From Vespa crabro (lineage: Eukaryota > Arthropoda > Insecta > Hymenoptera > Vespidae): a stretch of 64,000 bases of DNA. Below, piece by piece: positions 12,616 through 27,278 of this stretch. Location of the stretch: the NCBI RefSeq assembly GCF_910589235.1, contig NC_060956.1:11686999-11750998 (forward strand), written 5' to 3'. The translations under genes were made by a program, and so were the position numbers. Position 1 is the first letter of the stretch. Each line of letters begins with the position of its first letter. The notes beneath the pieces are model-generated. The model was not told where the DNA came from. It did not search any database and worked only from the letters and a program-made list of their open reading frames with translations.

Positions 12616-12956
12616 GTATTATTAAAGATTTCACGATTTTATCTTCGCATATACCGAAATTCGCGTATGTCGATTACGTTTTTCTACAATTATCATATGA
12701 AAACGCGTATTTAAACTTAGTAAAAACGTTATATTCTTGTTATATTCTTTATTCTGCATCGATAGAATATAAAATCAATGAAATTGAACGAGATTTCATG
12801 TTTTCGTTTTTCGACGATACGCGTATATGAGCGAAAAATCGTATATACGATATGAAAGAATGTTAAAAGCTTTGATTCCAATATAAAATAGATGTTTGAT
12901 CTTATGAAATGCAATGTTCTGAATCGATTGGTAACATTTTTCTAACTGTGGCACAA
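12616..12956 (+). repeat. Chimeric monomer joining two B classes
   Basis: It begins as the TTTCTACAATT and CATGTTTTCG class (last such marker at 12797) and ends as the TTAAAAGCTTTG class (marker at 12869), followed by CAAGTTTTATT and CTTATGTCG. The exchange therefore lies within about 70 bp. Confidence 0.7.
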
Positions 12957-14320
12957 GTTTTATTAAAGATTTCACGATTTTATCTTCGCATATACCGAAA
13001 TTCGCTTATGTCGATTACGTTTTTCGACAATTATCATATGAAAACGCGTATTTAAACATAGTAAAAACGTTATATTCTTGTTATATTCTTTATTCTGCAT
13101 CGATAGAATATAAAATCAATGAAATTTAACGAGATTTCAAGTTTTCGTTTTTCGACGATACGCGTATATGAGCGAAAAATCGTATATACGATATGAATGA
13201 ATGTTAAAAACTTTGATTCCAATAGAAAATAGATGTTTGATCTTATGAAATGCAATGATCTGAATCGATTGGTAACATTTTTCTAACTGTGGCACAAGTA
13301 TTATTAAAGATTTCACGATTTTATCTTCGCATATACCGAAATTCGCGTATGTCGATTACGTTTTTCGACAATTATCATATGAAAACGCGTATTTAAACAA
13401 AGTAAAAACGTTATGTTCTTGTTATATTCTTTATTCTGCATCGATAGAATATAAAATCAATGAAATTGAACGAGATTTCAAGTTTTCGTTTTTCGACGAT
13501 ACGCGTATATGACCGAAAAATCGTATATACGATATTAAAGAATGTTAAAAACTTTGATTCCAATATAAAATAGATGTTTGATCTTATGAAATGCAATGTT
13601 CTGAATCGATTGGTAACATTTTTCTAACTGTGGCACAAGTATCATTAAAGATTTCATGATTTTATCTTCGCATATACCGAAATTCGCGTATGTCGATTAC
13701 GTTTTTCGACAATTATCATATGAAAACGCATATTTAATCATAGTAAAAACGTTATATTCTTGTTATATTCTTTATTCTGCATCGATAGAATATAAAATCA
13801 ATGAAATTGAACGAGATTTCAAGTTTTCGTTTTTCGACGATACGCGTATACGAGCGAAAAATCGTATATACTATATGAAAGAATGTTAAAAACTTTGATT
13901 CCAATAGAAAATAGATGTTTGATCTTATGAAATGCAATGTTCTGAATCGATTTGTAACATTTTTCTAACTGTGGCACAAGTATTATTAAAGATTTCACGA
14001 TTTTATCTTCGCATATACCGAAATTCGCGTATGTCGATTACGTTTTTCGACAATTATCATATGAAAACGCGTATTTAAACATAGTAAAAACGTTATATTC
14101 TTGTTATATTCTTTATTCTGCATCGATAGAATATAAAATCAATGAAATTTAACGAGATTTCAAGTTTTCGTTTTTCGACGATACGCGTATATGAGCGAAA
14201 AATCGTATATACGATATGAAAGAATGTTAAAAACTTTGATTCCAATATTAAATTGATGTTTGATCTTATGAAATGCAATGTTCTGAATCGATTGGTAACA
14301 TTTTTCTAACTGTGGCACAA
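12957..14320 (+). repeat. Four-monomer cassette, copy 2
   Basis: Matches 8183-9546 at an offset of 4774 bp (14 monomers), including the rare markers GTATCATT and GCATATTTAATC. One visible difference is that the second monomer keeps GATACGCG, where copy 1 has GATTCGCG. It is entered from a chimeric monomer at 12616-12956. Confidence 0.8.
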
Positions 14321-14661
14321 GTTTTATTAAAGATTTCACGATTTTATCTTCGCATATACCGAAATTCGCGTATGTCGATTACGTTTTTCGACAATTATCA
14401 TATGAAAACGCGTATTTAAACATAGAAAAAACGTTATATTCTTGTTATATTCTTTATTCTGCATCGATAGAATATAAAATCAATGAATTTGAACGAGATT
14501 TCAAGTTTTCGTTTTTCGACGATACGCGTATATGAGCGAAAAATCGTATATACGATATGAAGGAATGTTAAAAACTTTGATTCCAATATAAAATAGATGT
14601 TTGATCTTATGAAATGCAATGTTCTGAATCGATGGGTAACATTTTTCTAACTGTGGCACAA
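14321..14661 (+). repeat. Chimeric monomer, B-to-A switch
   Basis: The first part is a B monomer (CATAGAAAAAACG, GAATTTGAACG, GAAGGAATG at about 14558). At 14602 the B marker GTTCTTATG is replaced by GATCTTATG, and the A marker GATGGGTAAC follows. The exchange point lies between 14562 and 14603. The next monomer opens with the A marker GTCCATT, which always follows GATGGGTAAC in block A. Confidence 0.8.
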
Positions 14662-16025
14662 GTATTATTAAAGATTTCACGATTTTATCTTCGCATATAC
14701 CGAAATTCGCGTATGTCCATTACGTTTTTCGACAATTATCATATGAAAACGCGTATTTAAACATAGTAAAAACGTTATATTCTTGTTATATTCTTTATTC
14801 TGCATCGATAGAATATAAAATCAATGAAATTGAACGAGACTTCAAGTTTTCGTTTTTCGACGATACGCGTATATGAGCGAAAAATCGTATATACGATATG
14901 AAAGAATGTTAAAAACTTTGATTCCAATATAAAATAGATGTTTGATCTTATGAAATGCAATGTTCTGAATCGATTGGTAACATTTTTCTAACTGTGGCAC
15001 AAGTATTATTAAAGATTTCACGATTTTATCTTCGCATATACCGAAATTCGCGTATGTCGATTACGTTTTTCGACAATTATCATATGAAAACGCGTATTTA
15101 AACATAGTAAAAACGTTATATTCTTGTTATATTCTTTATTCTGCATCGATAGAATTTAAAATCAATGAAATTCAACGAGATTTCAAGTTTTCGTTTTTCG
15201 ACGATACGCGTATATGAGCGAAAAATCGTATATACGATATGAAAGAATGTTAAAAACTTTGATTCCAATATAAAATAGATGTTTGATCTTATGAAATGCA
15301 ATGTTCTGAATCGATTGGTAACATTTTTCTAACTGTGGCACAAGTATTATTAAAGATTTCCCGATTTTATCTTCGCATATACCGAAATTCGCGTATGTCG
15401 ATTACGTTTTTCGACAATTATCTTATGAAAACGCGTATTTAAAAATAGTAAAAACGTTATATTCTTGTTATATTCTTTATTCTGCATCGACAGAATATAA
15501 AATCAATGAAATTGAACGAGATTTCAAATTCTCGTTTTTCGACGATACGCGTATATGAGCGAAAAATCGTATATACGATATGAAAGAATGTTAAAAACTT
15601 TGATTCCAATATAAAATAGATGTTTGATCTTATGAAATGCAATGTTCTGAATCGATTGGTAACATTTTTCTAACTGTGGCACAAGTATTATTAAAGATTT
15701 CCCGATTTTATCTTCGCATATACCGAAATTCGCGTATGTCGATTACGTTTTTCGACAATTATCATATGAAAACGCGTATTTAAAAATAGTAAAAACGTTA
15801 TATTCTTGTTATATTCTTTATTCTGCATCGACAGAATATAAAATCAATGAAATTGAACGAGATTTCAAGTTTTCGTTTTTCGACGATACGCGTATATGAG
15901 CGAAAAATCGTATATACGATATGAAAGAATGTTAAAAACTTTGATTCCAATATAAAATAGATGTTTGATCTTATGAAATGCAATGTTCTGAATCGATTGG
16001 TAACATTTTTCTAACTGTGGCACAA
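14662..16025 (+). repeat. Island of four A-type monomers inside block B1
   Basis: Markers in order: GTCCATT; GAATTTAAAATC with ATTCAACG; TTTCCCG with ATCTTATG, CATCGACAG and CAAATTCTCG; TTTCCCG with CATCGACAG. The second and third match 46378-47059, the last two monomers of block A2 before B2. The island thus looks like a relict A/B border captured inside B1. B-type sequence resumes at 16026. Confidence 0.75.
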
Positions 16026-19000
16026 GTATTATTAAAGATTTCACGATTTTATCTTCGCATATACCGAAATTCGCGTATGTCGATTACGTTTTTCTACAAT
16101 TATCATATGAAAACACGTATTTAAACTTAGTAAAAACGTTATATTCTTGTTATATTCTTTATTCTGCATCGATAGAATATAAAATCAATGAAATTGAATG
16201 AGATTTCAAGTTTTCGTTTTTCGACGATACGCGTATATGAGCGAAAAATCGTATATACGATATGAAAGAATGTTAAAAACTTTGATTCCAATATAAAATA
16301 GATGTTTGATCTTATGAAATGCAATGTTCTGAATCGATTGGTAACATTTTTCTAACTGTGGCACAATTATTATTAAAGATTTCACGATTTTATCTTCGCA
16401 TATACCGAAATTCGCGTATGTCGATTACGTTTTTCGACAATTATCATATGAAAACGCGTATTTAAACATAGTAAAAACGTTATATTCTTGTTATATTCTT
16501 TATTCTGCATCGATAGAATATAAAATCAATGAAATTTAACGAGATTTCAAGTTTTCGTTTTTCGACGATACGCGTATATGAGCGAAAAATCGTATATACG
16601 ATATGAAAGAGTGTTAAAAGCTTTGATTCCAATATAAAATAGATGTTTGATCTTATGAAATGCAATGTTCTGAATCGATTGGTAACATTTTTCTAACTGT
16701 GGCACAAGTTTTATTAAAGATTTCACGATTTTATCTTCGCATATACCGAAATTCGCTTATGTCGATTACGTTTTTCGACAATTATCATATGAAAACGCGT
16801 ATTTAAACATAGTAAAAACGTTATATTCTTGTTATATTCTTTATTCTGCATCGATAGAATATAAAATCAATGAAATTTAACGAGATTTCAAGTTTTCGTT
16901 TTTCGACGATACGCGTATATGAGCGAAAAATCGTATATACGATATGAATGAATGTTAAAAACTTTGATTCCAATAGAAAATAGATGTTTGATCTTATGAA
17001 ATGCAATGATCTGAATCGATTGGTAACATTTTTCTAACTGTGGCACAAGTATTATTAAAGATTTCACGATTTTATCTTCGCATATACCGAAATTCGCGTA
17101 TGTCGATTACGTTTTTCGACAATTATCATATGAAAACGCGTATTTAAACAAAGTAAAAACGTTATGTTCTTGTTATATTCTTTATTCTGCATCGATAGAA
17201 TATAAAATCAATGAAATTGAACGAGATTTCAAGTTTTCGTTTTTCGACGATTCGCGTATATGACCGAAAAATCGTATATACGATATTAAAGAATGTTAAA
17301 AACTTTGATTCCAATATAAAATAGATGTTTGATCTTATGAAATGCAATGTTCTGAATCGATTGGTAACATTTTTCTAACTGTGGCACAAGTATCATTAAA
17401 GATTTCATGATTTTATCTTCGCATATACCGAAATTCGCGTATGTCGATTACGTTTTTCGACAATTATCATATGAAAACGCATATTTAATCATAGTAAAAA
17501 CGTTATATTCTTGTTATATTCTTTATTCTGCATCGATAGAATATAAAATCAATGAAATTGAACGAGATTTCAAGTTTTCGTTTTTCGACGATACGCGTAT
17601 ACGAGCGAAAAATCGTATATACTATATGAAAGAATGTTAAAAACTTTGATTCCAATAGAAAATAGATGTTTGATCTTATGAAATGCAATGTTCTGAATCG
17701 ATTTGTAACATTTTTCTAACTGTGGCACAAGTTTTATTAAAGATTTCACGATTTTATCTTCGCATATACCGAAATTCGCGTATGTCGAATACGTTTTTCG
17801 ACAATTATCATATGAAAACGCGTATTTAAAAATAGTAAAAACGTTATATTCTTGTTATATTCTTTATTCTGCATCGATAGAATATAAAATCAATGAAATT
17901 GAACGAGATTTCAAGTTTTCGTTTTTCGACGATACGCGTATATGAGCGAAAAATCGTATATACGATATGAAAGAATGTTAAAAACTTTGATTCCAATATA
18001 AAATAGATGTTTGATCTTATGAAATGCAATGTTCTGAATCGATTGGTAACATTTTTCTAACTGTGGCACAAGTATTATTAAAGATTTCACGATTTTATCT
18101 TCGCATATACCGAAATTCGCGTATGTCGATTACGTTTTTCTACAATTATCATATGAAAACACGTATTTAAACTTAGTAAAAACGTTATATTCTTGTTATA
18201 TTCTTTATTCTGCATCGATAGAATATAAAATCAATGAAATTGAATGAGATTTCAAGTTTTCGTTTTTCGACGATACGCGTATATGAGCGAAAAATCGTAT
18301 ATACGATATGAAAGAATGTTAAAAACTTTGATTCCAATATAAAATAGATGTTTGATCTTATGAAATGCAATGTTCTGAATCGATTGGTAACATTTTTCTA
18401 ACTGTGGCACAATTATTATTAAAGATTTCACGATTTTATCTTCGCATATACCGAAATTCGCGTATGTCGATTACGTTTTTCGACAATTATCATATGAAAA
18501 CGCGTATTTAAACATAGTAAAAACGTTATATTCTTGTTATATTCTTTATTCTGCATCGATAGAATATAAAATCAATGAAATTTAACGAGATTTCAAGTTT
18601 TCGTTTTTCGACGATACGCGTATATGAGCGAAAAATCGTATATACGATATGAAAGAGTGTTAAAAGCTTTGATTCCAATATAAAATAGATGTTTGATCTT
18701 ATGAAATGCAATGTTCTGAATCGATTGGTAACATTTTTCTAACTGTGGCACAAGTTTTATTAAAGATTTCACGATTTTATCTTCGCATATACCGAAATTC
18801 GCTTATGTCGATTACGTTTTTCGACAATTATCATATGAAAACGCGTATTTAAACATAGTAAAAACGTTATATTCTTGTTATATTCTTTATTCTGCATCGA
18901 TAGAATATAAAATCAATGAATTTGAACGAGATTTCAAGTTTTCGTTTTTCGACGATACGCGTATATGAGCGAAAAATCGTATATACGATATGAAGGAATG

Positions 19001-19776
19001 TTAAAAACTTTGATTCCAATATAAAATAGATGTTTGTTCTTATGAAATGCAATGTTCTGAATCGATTGGTAACATTTTTCTAACTGTGGCACAAGTATTA
19101 TTAAAGATTTCACGATTTTATCTTCGCATATACCGAAATTCGCGTATGTCGATTACGTTTTTCTACAATTATCATATGAAAACGCGTATTTAAACTTAGT
19201 AAAAACGTTATATTCTTGTTATATTCTTTATTCTGCATCGATAGAATATAAAATCAATGAAATTGAACGAGATTTCATGTTTTCGTTTTTCGACGATACG
19301 CGTATATGAGCGAAAAATCGTATATACGATATGAAAGAATGTTAAAAACTTTGATTCCAATATAAAATAGATGTTTGATCTTATGAAATGCAATGTTCTG
19401 AATCGATTGGTAACATTTTTCTAACTGTGGCACAAGTATTATTAAAGATTTCACGATTTTATCTTCGCATATACCGAAATTCGCGTATGTCGATTACGTT
19501 TTTCGACAATTATCATATGAAAACGCGTATTTAAACATAGTAAAAACGTTATATTCTTGTTATATTCTTTATTCTGCATCGATAGAATATAAAATCAATG
19601 AAATTGAACGAGATTTCAAGTTTTCGTTTTTCGACGATACGCGTATACGAGCGAAAAATCGTATATACTATATGAAAGAATGTTAAAAACTTTGATTCCA
19701 ATAGAAAATAGATGTTTGATCTTATGAAATGCAATGTTCTGAATCGATTGGTAACATTTTTCTAACTGTGGCACAA
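16026..19776 (+). repeat. 4-kb internal duplication, copy 2 (11 monomers)
   Basis: Follows 7501-11592 marker by marker at an offset of 8525 bp until about 17702, then at 8184 bp, so one monomer is missing. The break lies between GATTTGTAAC (17700) and CAAGTTTTATT (17728), where copy 1 has a whole extra monomer. The end of copy 2 has GATTGGTAAC where copy 1 has GATTTGTAAC, so the match stops near 19745. Confidence 0.8.
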
Positions 19777-22700
19777 GTTTTATTAAAGATTTCACGATTT
19801 TATCTTCGCATATACCGAAATTCGCGTATGTCGATTACGTTTTTCGACAATTATCATATGAAAACGCGTATTTAAACATAGAAAAAACGTTATATTCTTG
19901 TTATATTCTTTATTCTGCATCGATAGAATATAAAATCAATGAATTTGAACGAGATTTCAAGTTTTCGTTTTTCGACGATACGCGTATATGAGCGAAAAAT
20001 CGTATATACGATATGAAGGAATGTTAAAAACTTTGATTCCAATATAAAATAGATGTTTGTTCTTATGAAATGCAATGTTCTGAATCGATTGGTAACATTT
20101 TTCTAACTGTGGCACAAGTATTATTAAAGATTTCACGATTTTATCTTCGCATATACCGAAATTCGCGTATGTCGATTACGTTTTTCTACAATTATCATAT
20201 GAAAACGCGTATTTAAACTTAGTAAAAACGTTATATTCTTGTTATATTCTTTATTCTGCATCGATAGAATATAAAATCAATGAAATTGAACGAGATTTCA
20301 TGTTTTCGTTTTTCGACGATACGCGTATATGAGCGAAAAATCGTATATACGATATGAAAGAATGTTAAAAACTTTGATTCCAATATAAAATAGATGTTTG
20401 ATCTTATGAAATGCAATGTTCTGAATCGATTGGTAACATTTTTCTAACTGTGGCACAAGTTTTATTAAAGATTTCACGATTTTATCTTCGCATATACCGA
20501 AATTCGCTTATGTCGATTACGTTTTTCGACAATTATCATATGAAAACGCGTATTTAAACATAGTAAAAACGTTATACTCTTGTTATATTCTTTATTCTGC
20601 ATCGATGGAATATAAAATCAATGAATTTGAACGAGATTTCAAGTTTTCGTTTTTCGACGATACGCGTATATGAGCGAAAAATCGTATATACGATATGAAA
20701 GAATGTTAAAAACTTTGATTCCAATATAAAATAGATGTTTGATCTTATGAAATGCAATGTTCTGAATCGATTGGTAACATTTTTCTAACTGTGGCACAAG
20801 TATTATTAAAGATTTCACGATGTTATCTTCGCATATACCGAAATTCGCGTATGTCGATTACGTTTTTCTACAATTATCATATGAAAACGCGTATTTAAAC
20901 TTAGTAAAAACGTTATATTCTTGTTATATTCTTTATTCTGCATCGATAGAATATAAAATCAATGAAATTGAACGAGATTTCATGTTTTCGTTTTTCGACG
21001 ATACGCGTATATGAGCGAAAAATCGTATATACGATATGAAAGAATGTTAAAAACTTTGATTCCAATATAAAATAGATGTTTGATCTTATGAAATGCAATG
21101 TTCTGAATCGATTGGTAACATTTTTCTAACTGTGGCACAAGTACTATTAAAGATTTCACGATTTTATCTTCGCATATACCGAAATTCGCGTATGTCGATT
21201 ACGTTTTTCGACAATTATCATATGAAAACGCGTATTTAAACATAGTAAAAACGTTATATTCTTGTTATATTCTTTATTCTGCATCGATAGAATATGAAAT
21301 CAATGAAATTGAACGAGATTTCAAGTTTTCGTTTTTCGACGATACGCGTATACGAGCGAAAAATCGTATATACTATATGAAAGAATGTTAAAAACTTTGA
21401 TTCCAATAGAAAATAGATGTTTGATCTTATGAAATGCAATGTTCTGAATCGATTTGTAACATTTTTCTAACTGTGGCACAAGTATTATTAAAGATTTCAC
21501 GATTTTATCTTCGCATATACCGAAATTCGCGTATGTCGATTAGGTTTTTCGACAATTATCATATGAAAACGCGAATTTAAACATAGTAAAAAAGTTATAT
21601 TCTTGTTATATTCTTTATTCTGCATCGATAGAATATAAAATCAATGAAATTTAACGAGATTTCAAGTTTTCGTTTTTCGACGATACGCGTATATGAGCGA
21701 AAAATCGTATATACGATATGAAAGAGTGTTAAAAACTTTGATTCCAATATAAAATTGATGTTTGATCTTATGAAATGCAATGTTCTGAATCGATTTGTAA
21801 CATTTTTCTAACTGTGGCACAAGTATTATTAAAGATTTCACGATTTTATCTTCGCATATACCGAAATTCGCGTATGTCGATTACGTTTTTCGACAATAAT
21901 CATATGAAAACGCGAATTTAAACATAGTAAAAAAGTTATATTCTTGTTATATTCTTTATTCTGCATCGATAGAATATAAAATCAATGAAATTTAACGAGA
22001 TTTCAAGTTTTCGTTTTTCGACGATACGCGTATATGAGCGAAAAATCGTATATAAGATATGAAAGAGTGTTAAAAACTTTGATTCCAATATAAAATTGAT
22101 GTTTGATCTTATGAAATGCAATGTTCTGAATCGATTGGTAACATTTTTCTAACTGTGGCACAAGTTTTATTAAAGATTTCACGATTTTATCTTCGCATAT
22201 ACCGAAATTCGCGTATGTCGATTACGTTTTTCGACAATTATCATATGAAAACGCGTATTTAAACATAGAAAAAACGTTATATTCTTGTTATATTCTTTAT
22301 TCTGCATCGATAGAATATAAAATCAATGAATTTGAACGAGATTTCAAGTTTTCGTTTTTCGACGATACGCGTATATGAGCGAAAAATCGTATATACGATA
22401 TGAAAGAGTGTTAAAAACTTTGATTCCAATATAAAATAGATGTTTGATCTTATGAAATGCAATGTTCTGAATCGATTGGTAACATTTTTCTAACTGTGGC
22501 ACAAGTTTTATTAAAGATTTCACGATTTTATCTTCGCATATACCGAAATTCGCTTATGTCGATTACGTTTTTCGACAATTATCATATGAAAACGCGTATT
22601 TAAACATAGTAAAAACGTTATACTCTTGTTATATTCTTTATTCTGCATCGATAGAATATAAAATCAATGAATTTGAACGAGATTTCAAGTTTTCGTTTTT

Positions 22701-22845
22701 CGACGATACGCGTATATGAGCGAAAAATCGTATATACGATATGAAAGAATGTTAAAAACTTTGATTCCAATATAAAATAGATGTTTGATCTTATGAAATG
22801 CAATGTTCTGAATCGATTGGTAACATTTTTCTAACTGTGGCACAA
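19777..22845 (+). repeat. B1 middle segment, nine monomers of mixed order
   Basis: Classes in order: GAAGGAATG; CATGTTTTCG; GTTATACTC with GATGGAAT; CATGTTTTCG with CACGATGTT; TACGAGCG; two GCGAATTTA copies; a GAATTTGAACG/GAGTGTT hybrid (22164-22504); GTTATACTC. GATGGAAT (about 20605) recurs near 51640 in block B2 in a comparable context, linking the two blocks. Confidence 0.7.
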
Positions 22846-25232
22846 GTATTATTAAAGATTTCACGATTTTATCTTCGCATATACCGAAATTCGCGTATGT
22901 CGATTACGTTTTTCGACAATTATCATATGAAAACGCGTATTTAAACATAGTAAAAACGTTATATTCTTGTTATATTCTTTATTCTGCATCGATAGAATAT
23001 AGAATCAATGAAATTGAACGAGATTTCAAGTTTTCGTTTTTCGACGATACGCGTATATGAGCGAAAAATCGTATATACGATATGATAGAATGTTAAAAAC
23101 TTTGATTCCAATATAAAATAGATGTTTGATCTTATGAAATGCAATGTTCTGAATCGATTGGTAACATTTTTCTAACTGTGGCACAAGTATTATTAAAGAT
23201 TTCACGATTTTATCTTCGCATATACCGAAATTCGCGTATGTCGATTACGTTTTTCGACAATTATCATATGAAAACGCGTATTTAAACATAGTAAAAACGT
23301 TATATTCTTGTTATATTCTTTTTTCTGCATCGATAGAATATAAAATCAATGAAATTGAACGAGATTTCAAGTTTTCGTTTTTCGACGATACGCGTATATG
23401 AGCGAAAAATCGTATATACGATATGAAAGAGTGTTAAAAACTTTGATTCCAATATAAAATTGATGTTTGATCTTATGAAATGCAATGTTCTGAATCGATT
23501 TGTAACATTTTTCTAACTGTGGCACAAGTATTATTAAAGATTTCACGATTTTATCTTCGCATATACCGAAATTCGCGTATGTCGATTACGTTTTTCGACA
23601 ATTATCATATGAAAACGCGAATTTAAACATAGTAAAAAAGTTATATTCTTGTTATATTCTTTATTCTGCATCGATAGAATATAAAATCAATGAAATTTAA
23701 CGAGATTTCAAGTTTTCGTTTTTCGACGATACGCGTATATGAGCGAAAAATCGTATATACGATATGAAAGAGTGTTAAAAACTTTGATTCCAATATAAAA
23801 TTGATGTTTGATCTTATGAAATGCAATGTTCTGAATCGATTGGTAACATTTTTCTAACTGTGGCACAAGTTTTATTAAAGATTTCACGATTTTATCTTCG
23901 CATATACCGAAATTCGCGTATGTCGATTACGTTTTTCGACAATTATCATATGAAAACGCGTATTTAAACATAGAAAAAACGTTATATTCTTGTTATATTC
24001 TTTATTCTGCATCGATAGAATATAAAATCAATGAATTTGAACGAGATTTCAAGTTTTCGTTTTTCGACGATACGCGTATATGAGCGAAAAATCGTATATA
24101 CGATATGAAGGAATGTTAAAAACTTTGATTCCAATATAAAATAGATGTTTGTTCTTATGAAATGCAATGTTCTGAATCGATTGGTAACATTTTTCTAACT
24201 GTGGCACAAGTATTATTAAAGATTTCACGATTTTATCTTCGCATATACCGAAATTCGCGTATGTCGATTACGTTTTTCTACAATTATCATATGAAAACGC
24301 GTATTTAAACTTAGTAAAAACGTTATATTCTTGTTATATTCTTTATTCTGCATCGATAGAATATAAAATCAATGAAATTGAACGAGATTTCATGTTTTCG
24401 TTTTTCGACGATACTCGTATATGAGCGAAAAATCGTATATACGATATGAAAGAATGTTAAAAACTTTGATTCCAATATAAAATAGATGTTTGATCTTATG
24501 AAATGCAATGTTCTGAATCGATTGGTAACATTTTTCTAACTGTGGCACAAGTATTATTAAAGATTTCACGATTTTATCTTCGCATATACCGAAATTCGCG
24601 TATGTCGATTACGTTTTTCGACAATTATCATATGAAAACGTGTATTTAAACCTAGTAAAAACGTTATATTCTTGTTATATTCTTTATTCTGCATCGATAG
24701 AATATAAAATCAATGAAATTGAACGAGATTTCAAGTTTTCGTTTTTCGACGATACGCGTATATGAGCGAAAAATCGTATATACGATATGAAAGAGTGTTA
24801 AAAACTTTGATTCCAATATAAAATAGATGTTTGATCTTATGAAATGCAATGTTCTGAATCGATTGGTAACATTTTTCTAACTGTGGCACAAGTTTTATTA
24901 AAGATTTCACGATTTTATCTTCGCATATACCGAAATTCGCTTATGTCGATTACGTTTTTCGACAATTATCATATGAAAACGCGTATTTAAACATAGTAAA
25001 AACGTTATACTCTTGTTATATTCTTTATTCTGCATCGATAGAATATAAAATCAATGAATTTGAACGAGATTTCAAGTTTTCGTTTTTCGACGATACGCGT
25101 ATATGAGCGAAAAATCGTATATACGATATGAAAGAATGTTAAAAACTTTGATTCCAATATAAAATAGATGTTTGATCTTATGAAATGCAATGTTCTGAAT
25201 CGATTGGTAACATTTTTCTAACTGTGGCACAA
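22846..25232 (+). repeat. HOR B, 7-mer (2387 bp)
   Basis: Begins with the ATATAGAATC and GATAGAATG class and runs through TTCTTTTTTCTGC; GCGAATTTA; GAAGGAATG with GTTCTTATG; CATGTTTTCG; ACGTGTATTTA; and GTTATACTC, returning to ATATAGAATC at 25233. The TTCTTTTTTCTGC monomer is followed by different classes in this and the next copy. Confidence 0.75.
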
Positions 25233-27278
25233 GTATTATTAAAGATTTCACGATTTTATCTTCGCATATACCGAAATTCGCGTATGTCGATTACGTTTTT
25301 CGACAATTATCATATGAAAACGCGTATTTAAACATAGTAAAAACGTTATATTCTTGTTATATTCTTTATTCTGCATCGATAGAATATAGAATCAATGAAA
25401 TTGAACGAGATTTCAAGTTTTCGTTTTTCGACGATACGCGTATATGAGCGAAAAATCGTATATACGATATGATAGAATGTTAAAAACTTTGATTCCAATA
25501 TAAAATAGATGTTTGATCTTATGAAATGCAATGTTCTGAATCGATTGGTTACATTTTTCTAACTGTGGCACAAGTATTATTAAAGATTTCACGATTTTAT
25601 CTTCGCATATACCGAAATTCGCGTATGTCGATTACGTTTTTCGACAATTATCATATGAAAACGCGTATTTAGACATAGTAAAAACGTTATATTCTTGTTA
25701 TATTCTTTTTTCTGCATCGATAGAATATAAAATCAATGAAATTGAACGAGATTTCAAGTTTTCGTTTTTCGACGATACGCGTATACGAGCGAAAAATCGT
25801 ATATAATATATGAAAGAATGTTAAAAACTTTGATTCCAATAGAAAATAGATGTTTGATCTTATGAAATGCAATGTTCTGAATCGATTTGTAACATTTTTC
25901 TAACTGTGGCACAAGTATTATTAAAGATTTCACGATTTTATCTTCGCATATACCGAAATTCGCGTATTTCGATTACGTTTTTCGACAATTATCATATGAA
26001 AACGCGTATTTAAACATAGTAAAAACGTTATATTCTTGTTATATTCTTTATTCTGCATCGATAGAATATAAAATCAATGAAATTGAACGAGATTTCAAGT
26101 TTTCGTTTTTCGACGATACGCGTATACGAGCGAAAAATCGTATATACTATATGAAAGAATGTTAAAAACTTTGATTCCAATAGAAAATAGATGTTTGATC
26201 TTATGAAATGCAATGTTCTGAATCGATTTGTAACATTTTTCTAACTGTGGCACAAGTATTATTAAAGATTTCACGATTTTATCTTCGCATATACCGAAAT
26301 TCGCGTTTGTCGATTACGTTTTTCGACAATTATCATATGAAAACGCATATTTAAACATAGTAAAAACGTTATATTCTTGTTATATTCTTTATTCTGCATC
26401 GATAGAATATAAAATCAATGAAATTTAACGAGATTTCAAGTTTTCGTTTTTCGACGATACGCGTATATGAGCGAAAAATCGTATATACGATATGAAAGAG
26501 TGTTAAAAACTTTGATTCCAATATAAAATTGATGTTTGATCTTATGAAATGCAATGTTCTGAATCGATTGGTAACATTTTTCTAACTGTGGCACAAGTTT
26601 TATTAAAGATTTCACGATTTTATCTTCGCATATACCGAAATTCGCGTATGTCGATTACGTTTTTCGACAATTATCATATGAAAACGCGTATTTACACATA
26701 GAAAAAACGTTATATTCTTGTTATATTCTTTATTCTGCATCGATAGAATATAAAATCAATGAAATTGAACGAGATTTCAAGTTTTCGTTTTTCGACGATA
26801 CGCGTATATGAGCGAAAAATCGTATATACGATATGAAAGAGTGTTAAAAACTTTGATTCCAATATAAAATAGATGTTTGATCTTATGAAATGCAATGTTC
26901 TGAATCGATTGGTAACATTTTTCTAACTGTGGCACAAGTTTTATTAAAGATTTCACGATTTTATCTTCGCATATACCGAAATTCGCTTATGTCGATTACG
27001 TTTTTCGACGATTATCATATGAAAACGCGTATTTAAACATAGTAAAAACGTTATACTCTTGTTATATTCTTTATTCTGCATCGATAGAATATAAAATCAA
27101 TGAATTTGAACGAGATTTCAAGTTTTCGTTTTTCGACGATACGCGTATATGAGCGAAAAATCGTATATACGATATGAAAGAATGTTAAAAACTTTGATTC
27201 CAATATAAAATAGATGTTTGATCTTATGAAATGCAATGTTCTGAATCGATTGGTAACATTTTTCTAACTGTGGCACAA
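25233..27278 (+). repeat. HOR B, 6-mer at the end of B1
   Basis: Order: ATATAGAATC; TTCTTTTTTCTGC with TATAATATATG; TACGAGCG with TACTATATG; AATTTAACG with AAATTGATG; TTTACACATAG; GTTATACTC. The same order, with one GAAGGAATG monomer inserted, occupies 58313-60698 in B2. The shared rare markers TATAATATATG and TTTACACATAG make common origin convincing. Confidence 0.8.

Larger units (their letters stand above)
7501..27278 (+). repeat. Block B1: B-type monomers in mixed registers
   Basis: Marker classes absent from block A recur here: TTTCTACAATT with CATGTTTTCG; GAAGGAATG with GTTCTTATG; TACGAGCG with TACTATATG and AATAGAAAAT; GCGAATTTA with AAAAAGTT; AATTTAACG with GAGTGTT; CAAGTTTTATT; GTTATACTC with GAATTTGAACG; ATATAGAATC with GATAGAATG. 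They occur in locally repeating orders of 6 to 7 monomers. A 4-monomer A-type island interrupts at 14662-16025. Confidence 0.8.
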
